Assembly: GCF_003012795.1 (NCBI RefSeq) | Contig: NZ_PXYH01000002.1 | Span: 124,001-188,000 of the forward strand | Length of the DNA stretch: 64,000 nt | Direction: 5' to 3' | Source: Zobellella taiwanensis | GTDB taxonomy: Bacteria; Pseudomonadota; Gammaproteobacteria; Enterobacterales; Aeromonadaceae | Part shown: positions 25,980 through 35,422 of the stretch, piece after piece | Layout: every line of letters begins with the position of its first letter | How positions within the stretch are numbered: the first letter of the stretch is position 1 | Translations under genes and position numbers: made by a program | The notes under the pieces: model-generated | The model's database searches: none | Told to the model about the DNA's origin: nothing | The model's input: only the letters and a program-made list of their open reading frames with translations

Positions 25980-26015
25980 ATCTCCTCCCCGGATTCATAA
26001 TTTTTGGCAATCACT

Positions 26016-26042
26016 ATATCGGCAAAGCGACCGCAACACTTA
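26016..26042 (-). promoter_or_regulatory. FliA (sigma-28) promoter of the chemoreceptor gene
   Basis: On the minus strand, TAAGTGTT, then exactly 11 bases, then GCCGATAT. The consensus is TAAAGTTT-N11-GCCGATAA, so the -10 matches 7 of 8 and the -35 matches 5 of 8. It is 37 bp before the GTG start, placing this receptor in the late flagellar regulon. Confidence 0.7.
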
Positions 26043-26127
26043 CCAATAAGGACATAAAATGACGCCAAGCGGCGGTATTATCGCCAATTAAGCCGGCATT
26101 AAGTGCCAAAATACCTCTTACTGAGTA

Positions 26128-27957
26128 TCAGCCCACCCCCAGATGGACCACCTGCTTCTTGCCCGCCTGCTTGGCCCGGTACATGGCTTCGTCGGCTCGC
26201 TGGATCAGCGCCTGCTCGTCCCGTTCCCCGGGCAGCGACAGGATAAGCCCTATACTCATGCTCACCGGCAGCAACAGATCCTCCCAGCTGATCGGCTGGC
26301 ACAGCACCGCCAGCAGCTTGCGCGCCACCCGCTCGGCAAGGTCGCTGGTCATTTCGGGCAGCACCACCACAAACTCGTCGCCCCCCAGGCGGGCTATGGT
26401 GTCGGTTTTGCGCAGCGTTTCGCTCATCCGCTCGGCCAGGCAGGTCAGCACCTTGTCCCCGGCATGATGGCCGTGGCTGTCGTTGATGATCTTGAAATCG
26501 TCCAGGTCGATGAACAACAGCGCCACCTGCTGGCCCTGCTCGGCGGCGGTTGCCAGGGCCTGGGCCAGTTGCTGGTTGAGCAGGGTGCGGTTGGCCAGGC
26601 CGGTGAGGGCGTCGTATTCGGCCCGCTCGCGCAGTGCTTCCCACTGATCCTTGCGCTCAATGGCAAAGCCCGCCACCTGGGCCAGCCCCTCCAAAAAGGC
26701 GGCCTCCCCCGCCGAAGGCGGCATGGTCTGCTCCACCAGTACCCAGAGGTCCCCCAGCAGGCGCAAGCCGTCCTCGCTCGGCAACGGAAAACGCCAGCCG
26801 GCAAAGCGGCCCGCCCCGGGCACCCGGCCATCGTCCGCCGCCAGGCAAAGGGCGTCCATGCCGTCCACCCGCGGCGCCGGCAGGTCGTCCAGCCCGGGAT
26901 GGGAGACGTATTCCACGTTCAGGCACTCGCCCCGGCGGTGGCTTATCAACACCCGGGCGCCCGGCCGGTGGTAGACAATGGCCTCGCCGATGGAGCTCAG
27001 GATCTCGTTCAGGCTGTTTTCCAGGGTCACTTCCCGCAGGGTGTGGGCCTGGGTGTCGCGCAGGGTTTCCTCCAGCCGCTCCTGGGTCTTGTCGGTGACC
27101 ACGCAAAACAGGTAGGGCTGATCGTCCAGCCACAGCCGCTCGGCGTTGACCCCGGCAATGCGCAGGGCGCCGTCCTGTCCCAGCAGGGGCCAGTCGCCGT
27201 CCACCCGCAGGCCCTGCTCCAGGCTGGCGGCAATCAGGGTCTGCACCTCGGCACGGGCCGACGGCAGGGTCAGCTCAACCGGATTGGCGCCCTTCAGCTG
27301 TTCGGCTTCCAGTTCCAGTATGCTGGCCACCTTGTCGTTAAGCTCGACAATGCAACCGGCCTGGTCGAGCAGCACAAAGCCGATGCCGGAGGCGCGCTTG
27401 ATCGCCTCCAGCAATTGGGACTGGCGATTACGGGTACGCTCGGACTCGCGCAGCCGGCGGATCACTAGGCGGCTACGCAGCCGTTCGCTGACCAGTTCGG
27501 CCAGGGTGCCCAGTTGCAGCAGTTGCAACTTGCTCAAGCCCTCGGGCCTGGGCTCGGTGCCGGCCACGCACAGGGTGCCGAGGGCGCTGATCCCGGGCTC
27601 CACCACCAGCGGTACGCCGGCATAAAAGCGTATCCGCCCCTCGGTCACCAGGGGGTTGTCGGTAAAGCGCGGATCCAGGGCGGTGTCGGGGATCACCAGG
27701 GGGGCATCCTGCAGCACAGTGTGGCCGCAAAAGCTGATGTCCCGCCCGGTTTCGGACAGGCTGATCCCCAGCCGGGACTTGAACCACTGGCGTTCGGCGT
27801 CCACCAGGGTCACCAGGGCGATGGTGCAGCCGGTCACTTCCGCCGCCAGGCGGGTCAGGGCATCAAAGCCCTCTTCCGGTTCGCTGTCGAGAATGGCCAG
27901 CTCGTGCAACAGCTGCAGCCGTCTGGCTTCGTCGTCGGGGTGGTGGGGACGCTGCAA
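26128..27957 (-). CDS. GAF-PAS diguanylate cyclase
   Basis: Soluble c-di-GMP synthase of about 609 residues with no membrane segment. An N-terminal GAF domain begins RLQLLHELAILDSEPEEGFDAL and continues through GRDISFCGHTVLQD. A PAS-like domain follows at about 205-310, then a second divergent sensor region, and a C-terminal GGDEF domain at about 445-605. The active-site GGDEF is intact (ARLGGDEFVVVLPE). An RKTD inhibitory site precedes it by five residues, so product inhibition is expected. The start is placed at TTG 27957, which follows GGAG by 8 bases and gives a normal GAF start; a TTG at 28032 has no ribosome site. It lies 103 bp after the GGDEF-EAL gene on the same strand and could be co-transcribed. 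Confidence 0.88.
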   Translation of the reverse strand: MQRPHHPDDEARRLQLLHELAILDSEPEEGFDALTRLAAEVTGCTIALVTLVDAERQWFKSRLGISLSETGRDISFCGHTVLQDAPLVIPDTALDPRFTDNPLVTEGRIRFYAGVPLVVEPGISALGTLCVAGTEPRPEGLSKLQLLQLGTLAELVSERLRSRLVIRRLRESERTRNRQSQLLEAIKRASGIGFVLLDQAGCIVELNDKVASILELEAEQLKGANPVELTLPSARAEVQTLIAASLEQGLRVDGDWPLLGQDGALRIAGVNAERLWLDDQPYLFCVVTDKTQERLEETLRDTQAHTLREVTLENSLNEILSSIGEAIVYHRPGARVLISHRRGECLNVEYVSHPGLDDLPAPRVDGMDALCLAADDGRVPGAGRFAGWRFPLPSEDGLRLLGDLWVLVEQTMPPSAGEAAFLEGLAQVAGFAIERKDQWEALRERAEYDALTGLANRTLLNQQLAQALATAAEQGQQVALLFIDLDDFKIINDSHGHHAGDKVLTCLAERMSETLRKTDTIARLGGDEFVVVLPEMTSDLAERVARKLLAVLCQPISWEDLLLPVSMSIGLILSLPGERDEQALIQRADEAMYRAKQAGKKQVVHLGVG

Positions 27958-28060
27958 GGCCTTTACTCCAAAACTAGGTTGGGACTCTCCCCGGTCGAGC
28001 CGGAACCGCCGCCGATGGATGGGCCGGAACAAATCCGGACGGCGGGCGGCGCTATTTTCA

Positions 28061-31000
28061 TCATTTGTTAATGGCCGTCAATAGCCGTTCACGGTTTTGC
28101 GCCAAAAATTCGAGCAGGGCCTCCAGGGGCATGGGCCGGGCCAGCAGGAAGCCCTGGTAATAGTCGCACTGGCCGCGCCGCAGCCAGTCCAGCTGGTCCT
28201 GGGTTTCAATGCCCTCGGCCACCACCTCCAGCGCCAGCTCGTGGGCCATCACCAGGATGCCGCGGGTAATGGCGGCATCGCGCGGGCTGGTGGCCAGGTC
28301 GGTGATAAAGCTGCGGTCAATCTTGACCTTGTCCGCCGGCAGGTGCTTGAGGTAGCTCAGGCTGGAAAAGCCGGTACCGAAGTCGTCGATGGCCACCCCT
28401 ATGCCGAGCCGGCGGATTTCCTGCAACAGGCCGATGGCGTACTGGGTGTCGTTCATCAATATGCCCTCGGTCAGCTCCAGCTCCAGGCTGCCGGCGGGCA
28501 GGCGGTGGCGCGCCAGCACCCCGGTCAGCGCCGCCAGAAAACCGCTGCGGTAGAATTGCAGCGGCGACAGGTTCACCGCCACCCGGTAGCGGCCGTCCTG
28601 GTTGAGCCTGACCGCATCCCGGCAGGCCCGCTCCAGCACCCATTCGCTGATGGCGATGATCTGGCCGGTTTCCTCCGCCAGGGGGATAAAGTCCGCCGGC
28701 GAAACAAATCCCTGCCGGGGATGGGGCCAGCGCAGCAGCGCCTCCACCGCCACCACCTTGCCGTCGCGATTGAACAGCGGCTGGTAGTGCAGCGCCAGCT
28801 GATGGTGGTCGATGGCGTCCTGCAATTCGTTGCGCAACACCAGGCGGCGCTTCATCAGGGTATTGAGGGTTTCGTTGTACCACTGAAAATGGTTGCGGCC
28901 CTGGCGCTTGGCCTCGTACATGGCCATGTCCGCCTGCTGGATCAACACCGCCGCCGCCGGCTCGCCGCCCTCGCTCAGGGCCAGGCCGATGCTGGCGGTA
29001 ATGAACAGCTCGTTATGGGCCACCCGGTAGGGCTGGGCCAGGGTGGTCAGCAGCCGCCCGGCCAGCGCCTCGGCGGACGCCACCAGGGAGGTCCCGCGCA
29101 GCAGCAGCACGAATTCGTCACCGCCAAAGCGCACCAGCAGGCCCTCTCCTTCCAGCCCGCGCAGCCGGCGCGCCACCTCCACCAGCATCAGATCGCCCAC
29201 CTCGTGGCCCAGGCTGTCGTTGATCGGCTTGAAACCGTCCAGATCGATAAACATCAGCACCAGCTGGTCCCGGTAGCCGGTCAGCTCGCGCAGCCGCTGT
29301 TCGAGCAGGTTGCGGTTGGGCAGGCCGGTAAGGGCATCGTGGCTGGCGTTGTAGGCCAGCCGCTGCTGATCCTGCTGCTGGCGAGTAATGTCCTTGCCGA
29401 TACCGTATACCCCGGTAATGCGTCCGTTCACCACCATCGGCAGCGCGGTCAGATCGAGCACCGGCCGCCGGCCCTGGCCGTTGTCCGCCGTCAACTGGTA
29501 GCGGTGCGATCGCCCGGCCAGTACCGACGCCAGCATCTGCGCGGTGGCGGGCCGGTCCGCCGCGTCCACCAGCCGCTGCCAGGGCCGGCCCAGCACCGCC
29601 TCGGGCGCCAGCGCCAGTTGTTCGCAAAAGGCGCGGTTGACGCTGGTGACATCGCCCCGGGGATCCAGCGCGAACACCAGATCCGGGTGGTTGTCGAACA
29701 GCGAGCGATAGCGCTGCTCGCTGTCGCGCAGCTGGGCCCTGTCGTCTTCCCGCTCCATCGCCAGCGCCATCAGGTTGACCGCGTTGTCGATAAAGTCCGG
29801 CGCCTTGGGCGGCAGCGCCGCCGGATGGCACAACAGCAGGCCGCCGAGCACCCGCCCATCCGCTGCCTGCACCGGACAGGCCAGGGCGCCGCTGAAGCCG
29901 GCCGCGCGCAGCAGCGCCAGCAGGCCGGGCAGGCTGTCTTCGTGCTCTTCGCCGAACACCAGGGTACGCCCCCGGCACAGGGGCCCGGCGGCGGCGGCCA
30001 GCAGTTGCTGCTGCAGCCGGGCGGGCAGCCACAGCTCGCCGATGGGCTCCAGCCGGTCCTGGTGGCGGCGCAGCAGCAGGCTGCGACAGGCCGGCAGCTG
30101 GCCACCGAGCAGGCGGCCGATCACCGCCAGTATGTCGTCCAGGGGCTGCTGGCGGATCACCATGGCTTCAATCTGGTGCTGGTTTTGCAGGTGATCCCGG
30201 GCCAGCTCCAAGGCCCGGCTCTTGGCCAGTCCCAGGCGCATCAGCTCGATGCTGATGGCGGCCAGAAAACTCAGGAAAAAACCGCTCAGGGCCATCAGCA
30301 GCCGCAACTGGGCCGAGCGACCGAGGGAAGACATGTCGCCCAGGTAGCTCTCCAGCTTGATTTCGGGCCCGTAGGGCAGGATGGAATGACGCCGGTTCAT
30401 GAACAGCGGCCGGCGGGCCGGATGCTCGCCGTCGCTCAGCTCAAGCAGGGTACGTCCGTCCAGGTTGACCCGCAGCAGGAAAGGGAACAGATCCATACGG
30501 ATTTCCTGGCGCATCAGCATCGCCAGGTCGACCCGCGCCAGCAGTTGCAGGCCGGCGTAGCGGCGCTGGATGGCGGGCACGCTGATCGCCACCAGCGCCG
30601 GCGCCTGCATGGGATAAAGGGTGTCGAGCACCACCATGCGCGGACGCGCCACCGCGCGCTCCAGCCAGGATGCCAGCGCCGGATGCTCCAGCGCCAGAGG
30701 CTCGCCGCTGCCCGGACGCAACTGTCGCCACAGAGGCGCCTGCCCCGGCTGCAACAGGGTGATCTCGCTGATACTGGGCACGTCGCGCAAATAGGCGCGG
30801 GCGTCCTGCAGGTGCTGATACTGCTGTTCGGCGTCCGGGCTCAGGGCGATGCGCTCGGCCAGCCGCTGCAACAGTTTGACGTGCACATTCATCACATCGA
30901 TCATGGCGTTTTCGGCGTTGTCCATCATGGTGCCGCTGGCCCGGCGGATATCCAGGTGGTGCTGAAAGCTCATCAGATACCACAGCAGGCAGGTCACACC

Positions 31001-31600
31001 GATGCCCAGTGCCGCCACCACGCCGGCCGGGCGGCTCGGGCCGCCCGCGGGCCGGGGCGCACAGGCGAGTAGCAGGGCCAGGCCGAACACCAGCATGAAC
31101 AGGCTGCCGATACTGGACGAAGCCGGATGCGGCCCCATCAGGGTGGAGAGATCGAACAGCCACTGGCCCACCAGCAACACCCCGCCCCCCACGATCATGC
31201 CCAGCCCGCCGATCAGCCGCCACAGCCAGCGACCGTGCCGGTGGCAAGGCGGGGTCAGCAGGCACAGCGACACCAGCAGCAGCGCCAGCCGCATCGGCGC
31301 CGGTGGCGCCAGGACAACCGCGCCCATGGAGACGGCGGGGAGCATGGCAACGCCGACCACCGCCAGCAGCGCCAGGGCCGAAAACTGCCGCCCGCGCGGG
31401 GCACCGCCGATGGCGCACCCCAGGCCCAGGCCGGCCAGCATCACCCCCAGGGCGCCCAGGGGCGTGATCACCATGCTCAGGGCGTCGTCCGCCAACAGGA
31501 AAAAACCGGTGACAAACCCCAGTGCCCCCATCAGGGTACAGGCCATGGCAATCAGCAGCAGGTAGGTATGGCGGGCAATCAGCCTCGCGTCTGTGGGCAT
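28061..31600 (-). CDS. membrane GGDEF-EAL protein with multi-helix and periplasmic sensor regions
   Basis: Large c-di-GMP turnover protein of 1179 residues from the ATG at 31600; a Met at 31672 is an alternative. The N-terminus has seven or so transmembrane helices (to about residue 225). A large extracytoplasmic domain and another helix (about 435-455) follow, then a GAF-like region, PAS at about 640-760, GGDEF at about 765-930 and EAL at about 940-1175. The cyclase motif RFGGDEFVLLL is intact, but no RxxD inhibitory site is present five residues before it. The phosphodiesterase motifs EALLRW, NLSPLQF, DDFGTGFSSLSYL and KIDRSF are intact, so net activity may be hydrolysis, with GGDEF either active or GTP-sensing. 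The ligand is unknown. Confidence 0.87.
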   Translation of the reverse strand: MPTDARLIARHTYLLLIAMACTLMGALGFVTGFFLLADDALSMVITPLGALGVMLAGLGLGCAIGGAPRGRQFSALALLAVVGVAMLPAVSMGAVVLAPPAPMRLALLLVSLCLLTPPCHRHGRWLWRLIGGLGMIVGGGVLLVGQWLFDLSTLMGPHPASSSIGSLFMLVFGLALLLACAPRPAGGPSRPAGVVAALGIGVTCLLWYLMSFQHHLDIRRASGTMMDNAENAMIDVMNVHVKLLQRLAERIALSPDAEQQYQHLQDARAYLRDVPSISEITLLQPGQAPLWRQLRPGSGEPLALEHPALASWLERAVARPRMVVLDTLYPMQAPALVAISVPAIQRRYAGLQLLARVDLAMLMRQEIRMDLFPFLLRVNLDGRTLLELSDGEHPARRPLFMNRRHSILPYGPEIKLESYLGDMSSLGRSAQLRLLMALSGFFLSFLAAISIELMRLGLAKSRALELARDHLQNQHQIEAMVIRQQPLDDILAVIGRLLGGQLPACRSLLLRRHQDRLEPIGELWLPARLQQQLLAAAAGPLCRGRTLVFGEEHEDSLPGLLALLRAAGFSGALACPVQAADGRVLGGLLLCHPAALPPKAPDFIDNAVNLMALAMEREDDRAQLRDSEQRYRSLFDNHPDLVFALDPRGDVTSVNRAFCEQLALAPEAVLGRPWQRLVDAADRPATAQMLASVLAGRSHRYQLTADNGQGRRPVLDLTALPMVVNGRITGVYGIGKDITRQQQDQQRLAYNASHDALTGLPNRNLLEQRLRELTGYRDQLVLMFIDLDGFKPINDSLGHEVGDLMLVEVARRLRGLEGEGLLVRFGGDEFVLLLRGTSLVASAEALAGRLLTTLAQPYRVAHNELFITASIGLALSEGGEPAAAVLIQQADMAMYEAKRQGRNHFQWYNETLNTLMKRRLVLRNELQDAIDHHQLALHYQPLFNRDGKVVAVEALLRWPHPRQGFVSPADFIPLAEETGQIIAISEWVLERACRDAVRLNQDGRYRVAVNLSPLQFYRSGFLAALTGVLARHRLPAGSLELELTEGILMNDTQYAIGLLQEIRRLGIGVAIDDFGTGFSSLSYLKHLPADKVKIDRSFITDLATSPRDAAITRGILVMAHELALEVVAEGIETQDQLDWLRRGQCDYYQGFLLARPMPLEALLEFLAQNRERLLTAINK

Positions 31601-31825
31601 CGACAACGGCCAGGGCCTCCGGGCAAGGGAATACCGGCATGGCGCCGGCCAGAGAGGCGTTACCGGAAACATGCCACCAGAAAATCATCTTCCGCCTTTG
31701 CGGGACAAGACTCAATAGAAGATAGCCGCCCGGCCCCACAAATGCCCCGCCGGGGCCGATTCGACTTTATTCTTCGCGCCCAACTGTCGTAGTATCAAGC
31801 CCCGTTTTTTCATTGCCAGACAGGC

Positions 31826-33193
31826 TTGCCTTTGACCGACAGCGCACACCCGCCCTACCCGCCGCACGGCGCCGGACCGCACCGGCGGCGCTCGGTGTCG
31901 CGCCGGCGCCTGCGGGTCTGCCACGAGTGCGATCTGCTGGTGGCGCTGCCGACCCTGCGCCCGGGGGAAAAGGCCGACTGCCCCCGCTGCGGCCATACCC
32001 TGGTGCGCCGCCACGCCAACCCGGCCGAGCGCAGCCTGGCCCTGAGCCTGGCCACCCTGATTACCCTGGCGCTGTCGGTGGCCTTTCCCTTTATCGGCTT
32101 TGAAATCAGCGGCATCGGCAACCGCATCGGCCTTACCGACAGCGCCGCCACCCTGATCGGCCTGCACCAGCCGCTGGTGGCCCTGTGCGTGCTGCTCACC
32201 GTCATCATATTGCCGCTGGTGTATTTGTGCAGCGTGGCCTGGCTGTGCCTGGGCCTGCTGTTGCACCGTCCCCTGCCCCGCAGCCGGCATATCGCGCGCA
32301 CCCTGCGCCATGTCACGCCCTGGATGATGGCCGATGTGTTCGTCATCGGTACCCTGGTCAGCCTGATCAAGGTGGTGGGCATGGCCGACATCGAGCTGGG
32401 GCTGTCGTTCTGGACCTTTTGCGCCTACGCCCTGCTGCTGTTGCTCACCACCCAGTCGGTGGACAGCGACTGGCTGTGGTTTTCCCTCGACCGGCGCAAC
32501 CTGGCCCCGGCGGGCAGCCGCCCAGGCCTGAGCGCTGCCGCCCAGGGCCTGGCCGGCTGCACCACCTGCGGCCTGGTCAACCGCCTGCCGGCGCAGGGCA
32601 AGGCCCGTTGCCGGCGCTGCGACGAACCCCTGCACCCCTGGCGGGGAATCCGCAACCAGGCCACCCTGGCGCTGCTGGCGGCGGCGCTGGTGATGTATAT
32701 CCCGGCCAACCTCTACCCCATCATGGTCACCACCTCCCTCGGCAACAGCCTGCCGTCCACCATCATGGGCGGCGTCATGCTGTTCATCCAGCACGGCGAC
32801 TGGCCCATCGCCTTTATCATTTTTACCGCCAGCATAGCGGTGCCGGTGAGCAAGATACTGGCCCTGTTGTGGCTGTGCCGGGTGGCCGGCCGCCCCCGGG
32901 ACGGCCTGAGCCGGCTGTCCCGCATCCGCCTGTACCGGATCACCGAGTTTGTGGGCCGCTGGTCCATGGTGGATGTCTTTGTGGTCGCCATTCTGGTGGC
33001 CCTGATCCGCAACGGCTCGCTAATGTCCATCGAGCCCGGCCCGGCCGCCCTGGCCTTTGCCGCCGTGGTGGTGCTGACCATGCTCGCCGCCATGCTGTAC
33101 GACCCGCGCGGCATCTGGGCCGGCGCCGACGCCAACCCGACCCCCACCGAGCCGGCCAAGGCCGCTCAAGCCAAGGAATCCGATTATGTCTGA
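31826..33193 (+). CDS. pqiA: intermembrane lipid transport protein PqiA
   Basis: Inner-membrane partner of the PqiB MCE protein in a trans-envelope lipid transport system; the E. coli operon is induced by paraquat. About 455 residues from TTG 31826 (E. coli 417). Duplicated architecture: each half has a zinc-ribbon-like pair (CHECD...CPRCG near 32-55, CTTCG...CRRCD near 250-275) followed by four transmembrane helices. The recurrent WMMADVFVIG / WSMVDVFVVAIL motifs are the PqiA-family signature. The start is uncertain; a GTG at about 31891 is an alternative that still precedes the first CXXC. It overlaps pqiB by 8 bp. Confidence 0.92.
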   Translation: MPLTDSAHPPYPPHGAGPHRRRSVSRRRLRVCHECDLLVALPTLRPGEKADCPRCGHTLVRRHANPAERSLALSLATLITLALSVAFPFIGFEISGIGNRIGLTDSAATLIGLHQPLVALCVLLTVIILPLVYLCSVAWLCLGLLLHRPLPRSRHIARTLRHVTPWMMADVFVIGTLVSLIKVVGMADIELGLSFWTFCAYALLLLLTTQSVDSDWLWFSLDRRNLAPAGSRPGLSAAAQGLAGCTTCGLVNRLPAQGKARCRRCDEPLHPWRGIRNQATLALLAAALVMYIPANLYPIMVTTSLGNSLPSTIMGGVMLFIQHGDWPIAFIIFTASIAVPVSKILALLWLCRVAGRPRDGLSRLSRIRLYRITEFVGRWSMVDVFVVAILVALIRNGSLMSIEPGPAALAFAAVVVLTMLAAMLYDPRGIWAGADANPTPTEPAKAAQAKESDYV

Positions 33194-34823
33194 CCCCCAG
33201 CGCGCCGAGCGCCGGACCCAGCGCTCCCTTTCCCCCATCTGGATAGTGCCCCTGGTGGCCGTGTTGATCGGCGCCTGGATGATCTACGACAACCTGAGCC
33301 GGCTCGGTCCTTCCATCACCCTGATCATCGACAACGCCGAGGGCATAGAGGCGGGCAAGACGCTGATCAAGACCCGCAATGTGGAAGTGGGCCGGGTGGA
33401 GCGGGTCAGCCTGTCGGACGATCTCGGCCATGCGGTGATCAGCGCCCGCATGAGTCCCCAGGCGGAAGCCATGCTCAACGACGACACCCGCTTCTGGGTG
33501 GTCAAGCCGCGCATCGGCCGGGAAGGCGTGAGCGGCCTGGGTACCGTGCTGTCGGGCGCCTACATCCAGTTGCTGCCGGGCAACAGCGACCAGGGCCGGC
33601 GCGAATTTACCGTGCTCGAACAACCGCCGGTAGCACCGCCCGACGCCCCCGGCCTGCGCATCAATCTGGTCAGCCAGGTGGGCAACGCCATCAGCACCGG
33701 CGATCCCGTCACCTACCAGGGCTATACGGTGGGCCGGGTGGAAGACAGCCGCTTCGATCCGGACAAGCGGGAAATGCGCCACCTGCTCTACATCCAGTCG
33801 CCCTACGACGTGCTGGTAACCACCACCACCCGCTTCTGGACCGGCTCCGGCGTGGACGTGCGCCTGGATTCCCAGGGATTCAGGGTCAATGTAGCCTCGC
33901 TGGAGTCCCTGGTCGGCGGCGGCGTCACCTTCGGCGTGCCCGACAACGCCGCCATGGGCCACAAGGCCAAACCCGGCGCCACCTATGTGCTGTTCCCGGA
34001 CGAGGACAGCGCCAACGAGGGCAGCTATGAGCAATACCTGGAATACGTGCTGCTGGTGGACGACACGGTACGCGGCCTGAGCCCGGGCGCGCCGGTGGAA
34101 TACCGGGGCGTGCGCATCGGCACCGTGGTCAGCGTGCCCTGGAATTTCACCGCGCCCCAGCCCGACTCCCTGAGCCGCTTCGCCATTCCGGTACTGATCC
34201 GCATCGAGCCCCAGCGCTTCGACGACAGCGTGGAAGACATCGACACCGAAGACTGGTACCAACGCCTGGACCGCATGTTCGGCCATGGCCTGCGCGCCTC
34301 CCTCAAGGCCGGCAACCTGCTCACCGGCGCCCTGTTCGTGGATCTCAACTTCCACCAGGACGTGGTGCCCTTCCAGCGCATGAGCTTTGTGGAGCGGCGG
34401 GTGTTCCCCACCACCTCCGGCAGCTTTGCCCAGATTGAACAGAAGGTGTCGAACCTGCTCGACAAGTTCAACAACCTGGAAATCGAACCCATTCTCGGCA
34501 CCCTCAATGCCACCCTGGAAAGCACCCGCCAGACCATGGAGAAGGTGAACGGCATCGCGGCCTCCCTCGATGCCCTGCTGGCGGATCCGGCCACCGGCCA
34601 GTTGCCGGACAACGCCAACGCCACCCTGCGCCAGCTGCGCGACACCCTGCAGGGTTTCAGCCCCGACTCCCAGGGCTACAACGAGCTGACCCAAACCCTG
34701 TCCCGCCTGGAAAAACTGATGCGCGACCTGCAACCCGTGGTGCGCACCCTGAACGATCAGCCCAACGCCCTGATCTTTGACAAAAAACTCACCGAAGACC
34801 CACAACCGAGGGCCGCCCCATGA
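33186..34823 (+). CDS. pqiB: intermembrane lipid transport protein PqiB (three MCE domains)
   Basis: Periplasm-spanning MCE protein of 545 residues (E. coli 546). One N-terminal membrane anchor (about 18-36, IWIVPLVAVLIGAWMIY) precedes three MCE/MlaD domains starting near residues 45, 160 and 285. Each contains the characteristic VEYRGVRIGTVV-like strand. A long helical C-terminus (about 410-530), rich in NATLRQLRDTL-type repeats, builds the coiled-coil needle that bridges to the outer membrane. The ATG overlaps the end of pqiA by 8 bp and its stop overlaps pqiC by 4 bp, so the three are translationally coupled. Confidence 0.95.
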   Translation: MSDPQRAERRTQRSLSPIWIVPLVAVLIGAWMIYDNLSRLGPSITLIIDNAEGIEAGKTLIKTRNVEVGRVERVSLSDDLGHAVISARMSPQAEAMLNDDTRFWVVKPRIGREGVSGLGTVLSGAYIQLLPGNSDQGRREFTVLEQPPVAPPDAPGLRINLVSQVGNAISTGDPVTYQGYTVGRVEDSRFDPDKREMRHLLYIQSPYDVLVTTTTRFWTGSGVDVRLDSQGFRVNVASLESLVGGGVTFGVPDNAAMGHKAKPGATYVLFPDEDSANEGSYEQYLEYVLLVDDTVRGLSPGAPVEYRGVRIGTVVSVPWNFTAPQPDSLSRFAIPVLIRIEPQRFDDSVEDIDTEDWYQRLDRMFGHGLRASLKAGNLLTGALFVDLNFHQDVVPFQRMSFVERRVFPTTSGSFAQIEQKVSNLLDKFNNLEIEPILGTLNATLESTRQTMEKVNGIAASLDALLADPATGQLPDNANATLRQLRDTLQGFSPDSQGYNELTQTLSRLEKLMRDLQPVVRTLNDQPNALIFDKKLTEDPQPRAAP

Positions 34824-35413
34824 TCCAGACCGCCTGTCGCCGCCTGCCCGCCCTGCTGTTGCTGCTGGGCCTCGCCGCCTGCTCCGCCGCCCCCGGCGGC
34901 GGCCAGCCCGGCTACCTGCTGCCCGCCGGCACCGCCGCCGCCACCCACCCCGAGGCCGGGGCCGCCATTGCGGTGGCGCCGGTGCGGGTGGCCGATTTTC
35001 TTGATGGCGAGGGCATAGTGATGCAGCTCAGCGACATCGAGGTGTACCCGGCGCGACAGCACCTCTGGGCCCAGGAATTGCCCGGCCAGCTGCAGCAACT
35101 GCTGCAACAACGGCTGGCCGCCGCCCTGCCCGCCACCCAGGTGGTGAGCCGGGGCCAGCCGCTGCTGGCGGGCCTGCCCGCCCGGGAAGTACGCCTGCGG
35201 CTCGACCGCTTCCAGGGCCGTTACGACGGCGTGGCCCTGGCACAAGGCCAGTGGCAGTTGCTCGACGGCCAGGGCCGCCTGCTGGCCCAGGCCGACTTCA
35301 GCGTGGCCCGCCCCCTGCCCGAGGACGGCTATCCGGCCCTGGTGCGCACCCTGGCCGCCGCCTGGGAACAGGTGGCGGACGAACTGGCCGCCGAACTGGC
35401 CCTTGGCCTTTGA
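34820..35413 (+). CDS. pqiC: outer-membrane lipoprotein PqiC
   Basis: Lipoprotein of 197 residues (E. coli 187). The signal peptide ends in the lipobox LAAC (lipid Cys near residue 21). The mature ABC-type lipoprotein fold (DUF330/PqiC) shows GAAIAVAPVRVADFLDGEGIV and ARQHLWAQELPGQLQQLLQQRL. It is the outer-membrane component contacting PqiB. The ATGA overlap with pqiB closes the pqiABC operon. The next gene starts 10 bp later on the same strand, so transcription may continue into the diguanylate cyclase. Confidence 0.92.
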   Translation: MIQTACRRLPALLLLLGLAACSAAPGGGQPGYLLPAGTAAATHPEAGAAIAVAPVRVADFLDGEGIVMQLSDIEVYPARQHLWAQELPGQLQQLLQQRLAAALPATQVVSRGQPLLAGLPAREVRLRLDRFQGRYDGVALAQGQWQLLDGQGRLLAQADFSVARPLPEDGYPALVRTLAAAWEQVADELAAELALGL

Positions 35414-35422
35414 TGCCGGCCC

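Noticed and set aside
28097-31072. Plus-strand frame of 991 codons opposite the GGDEF-EAL gene
   Set aside because: Antisense shadow with Gln/His/Arg-rich sequence; the minus-strand protein has intact GGDEF and EAL motifs.
32940-34805. Minus-strand frame of 621 codons opposite pqiA/pqiB
   Set aside because: Antisense shadow of PqiB MCE repeats; composition is typical of a complementary-strand frame.
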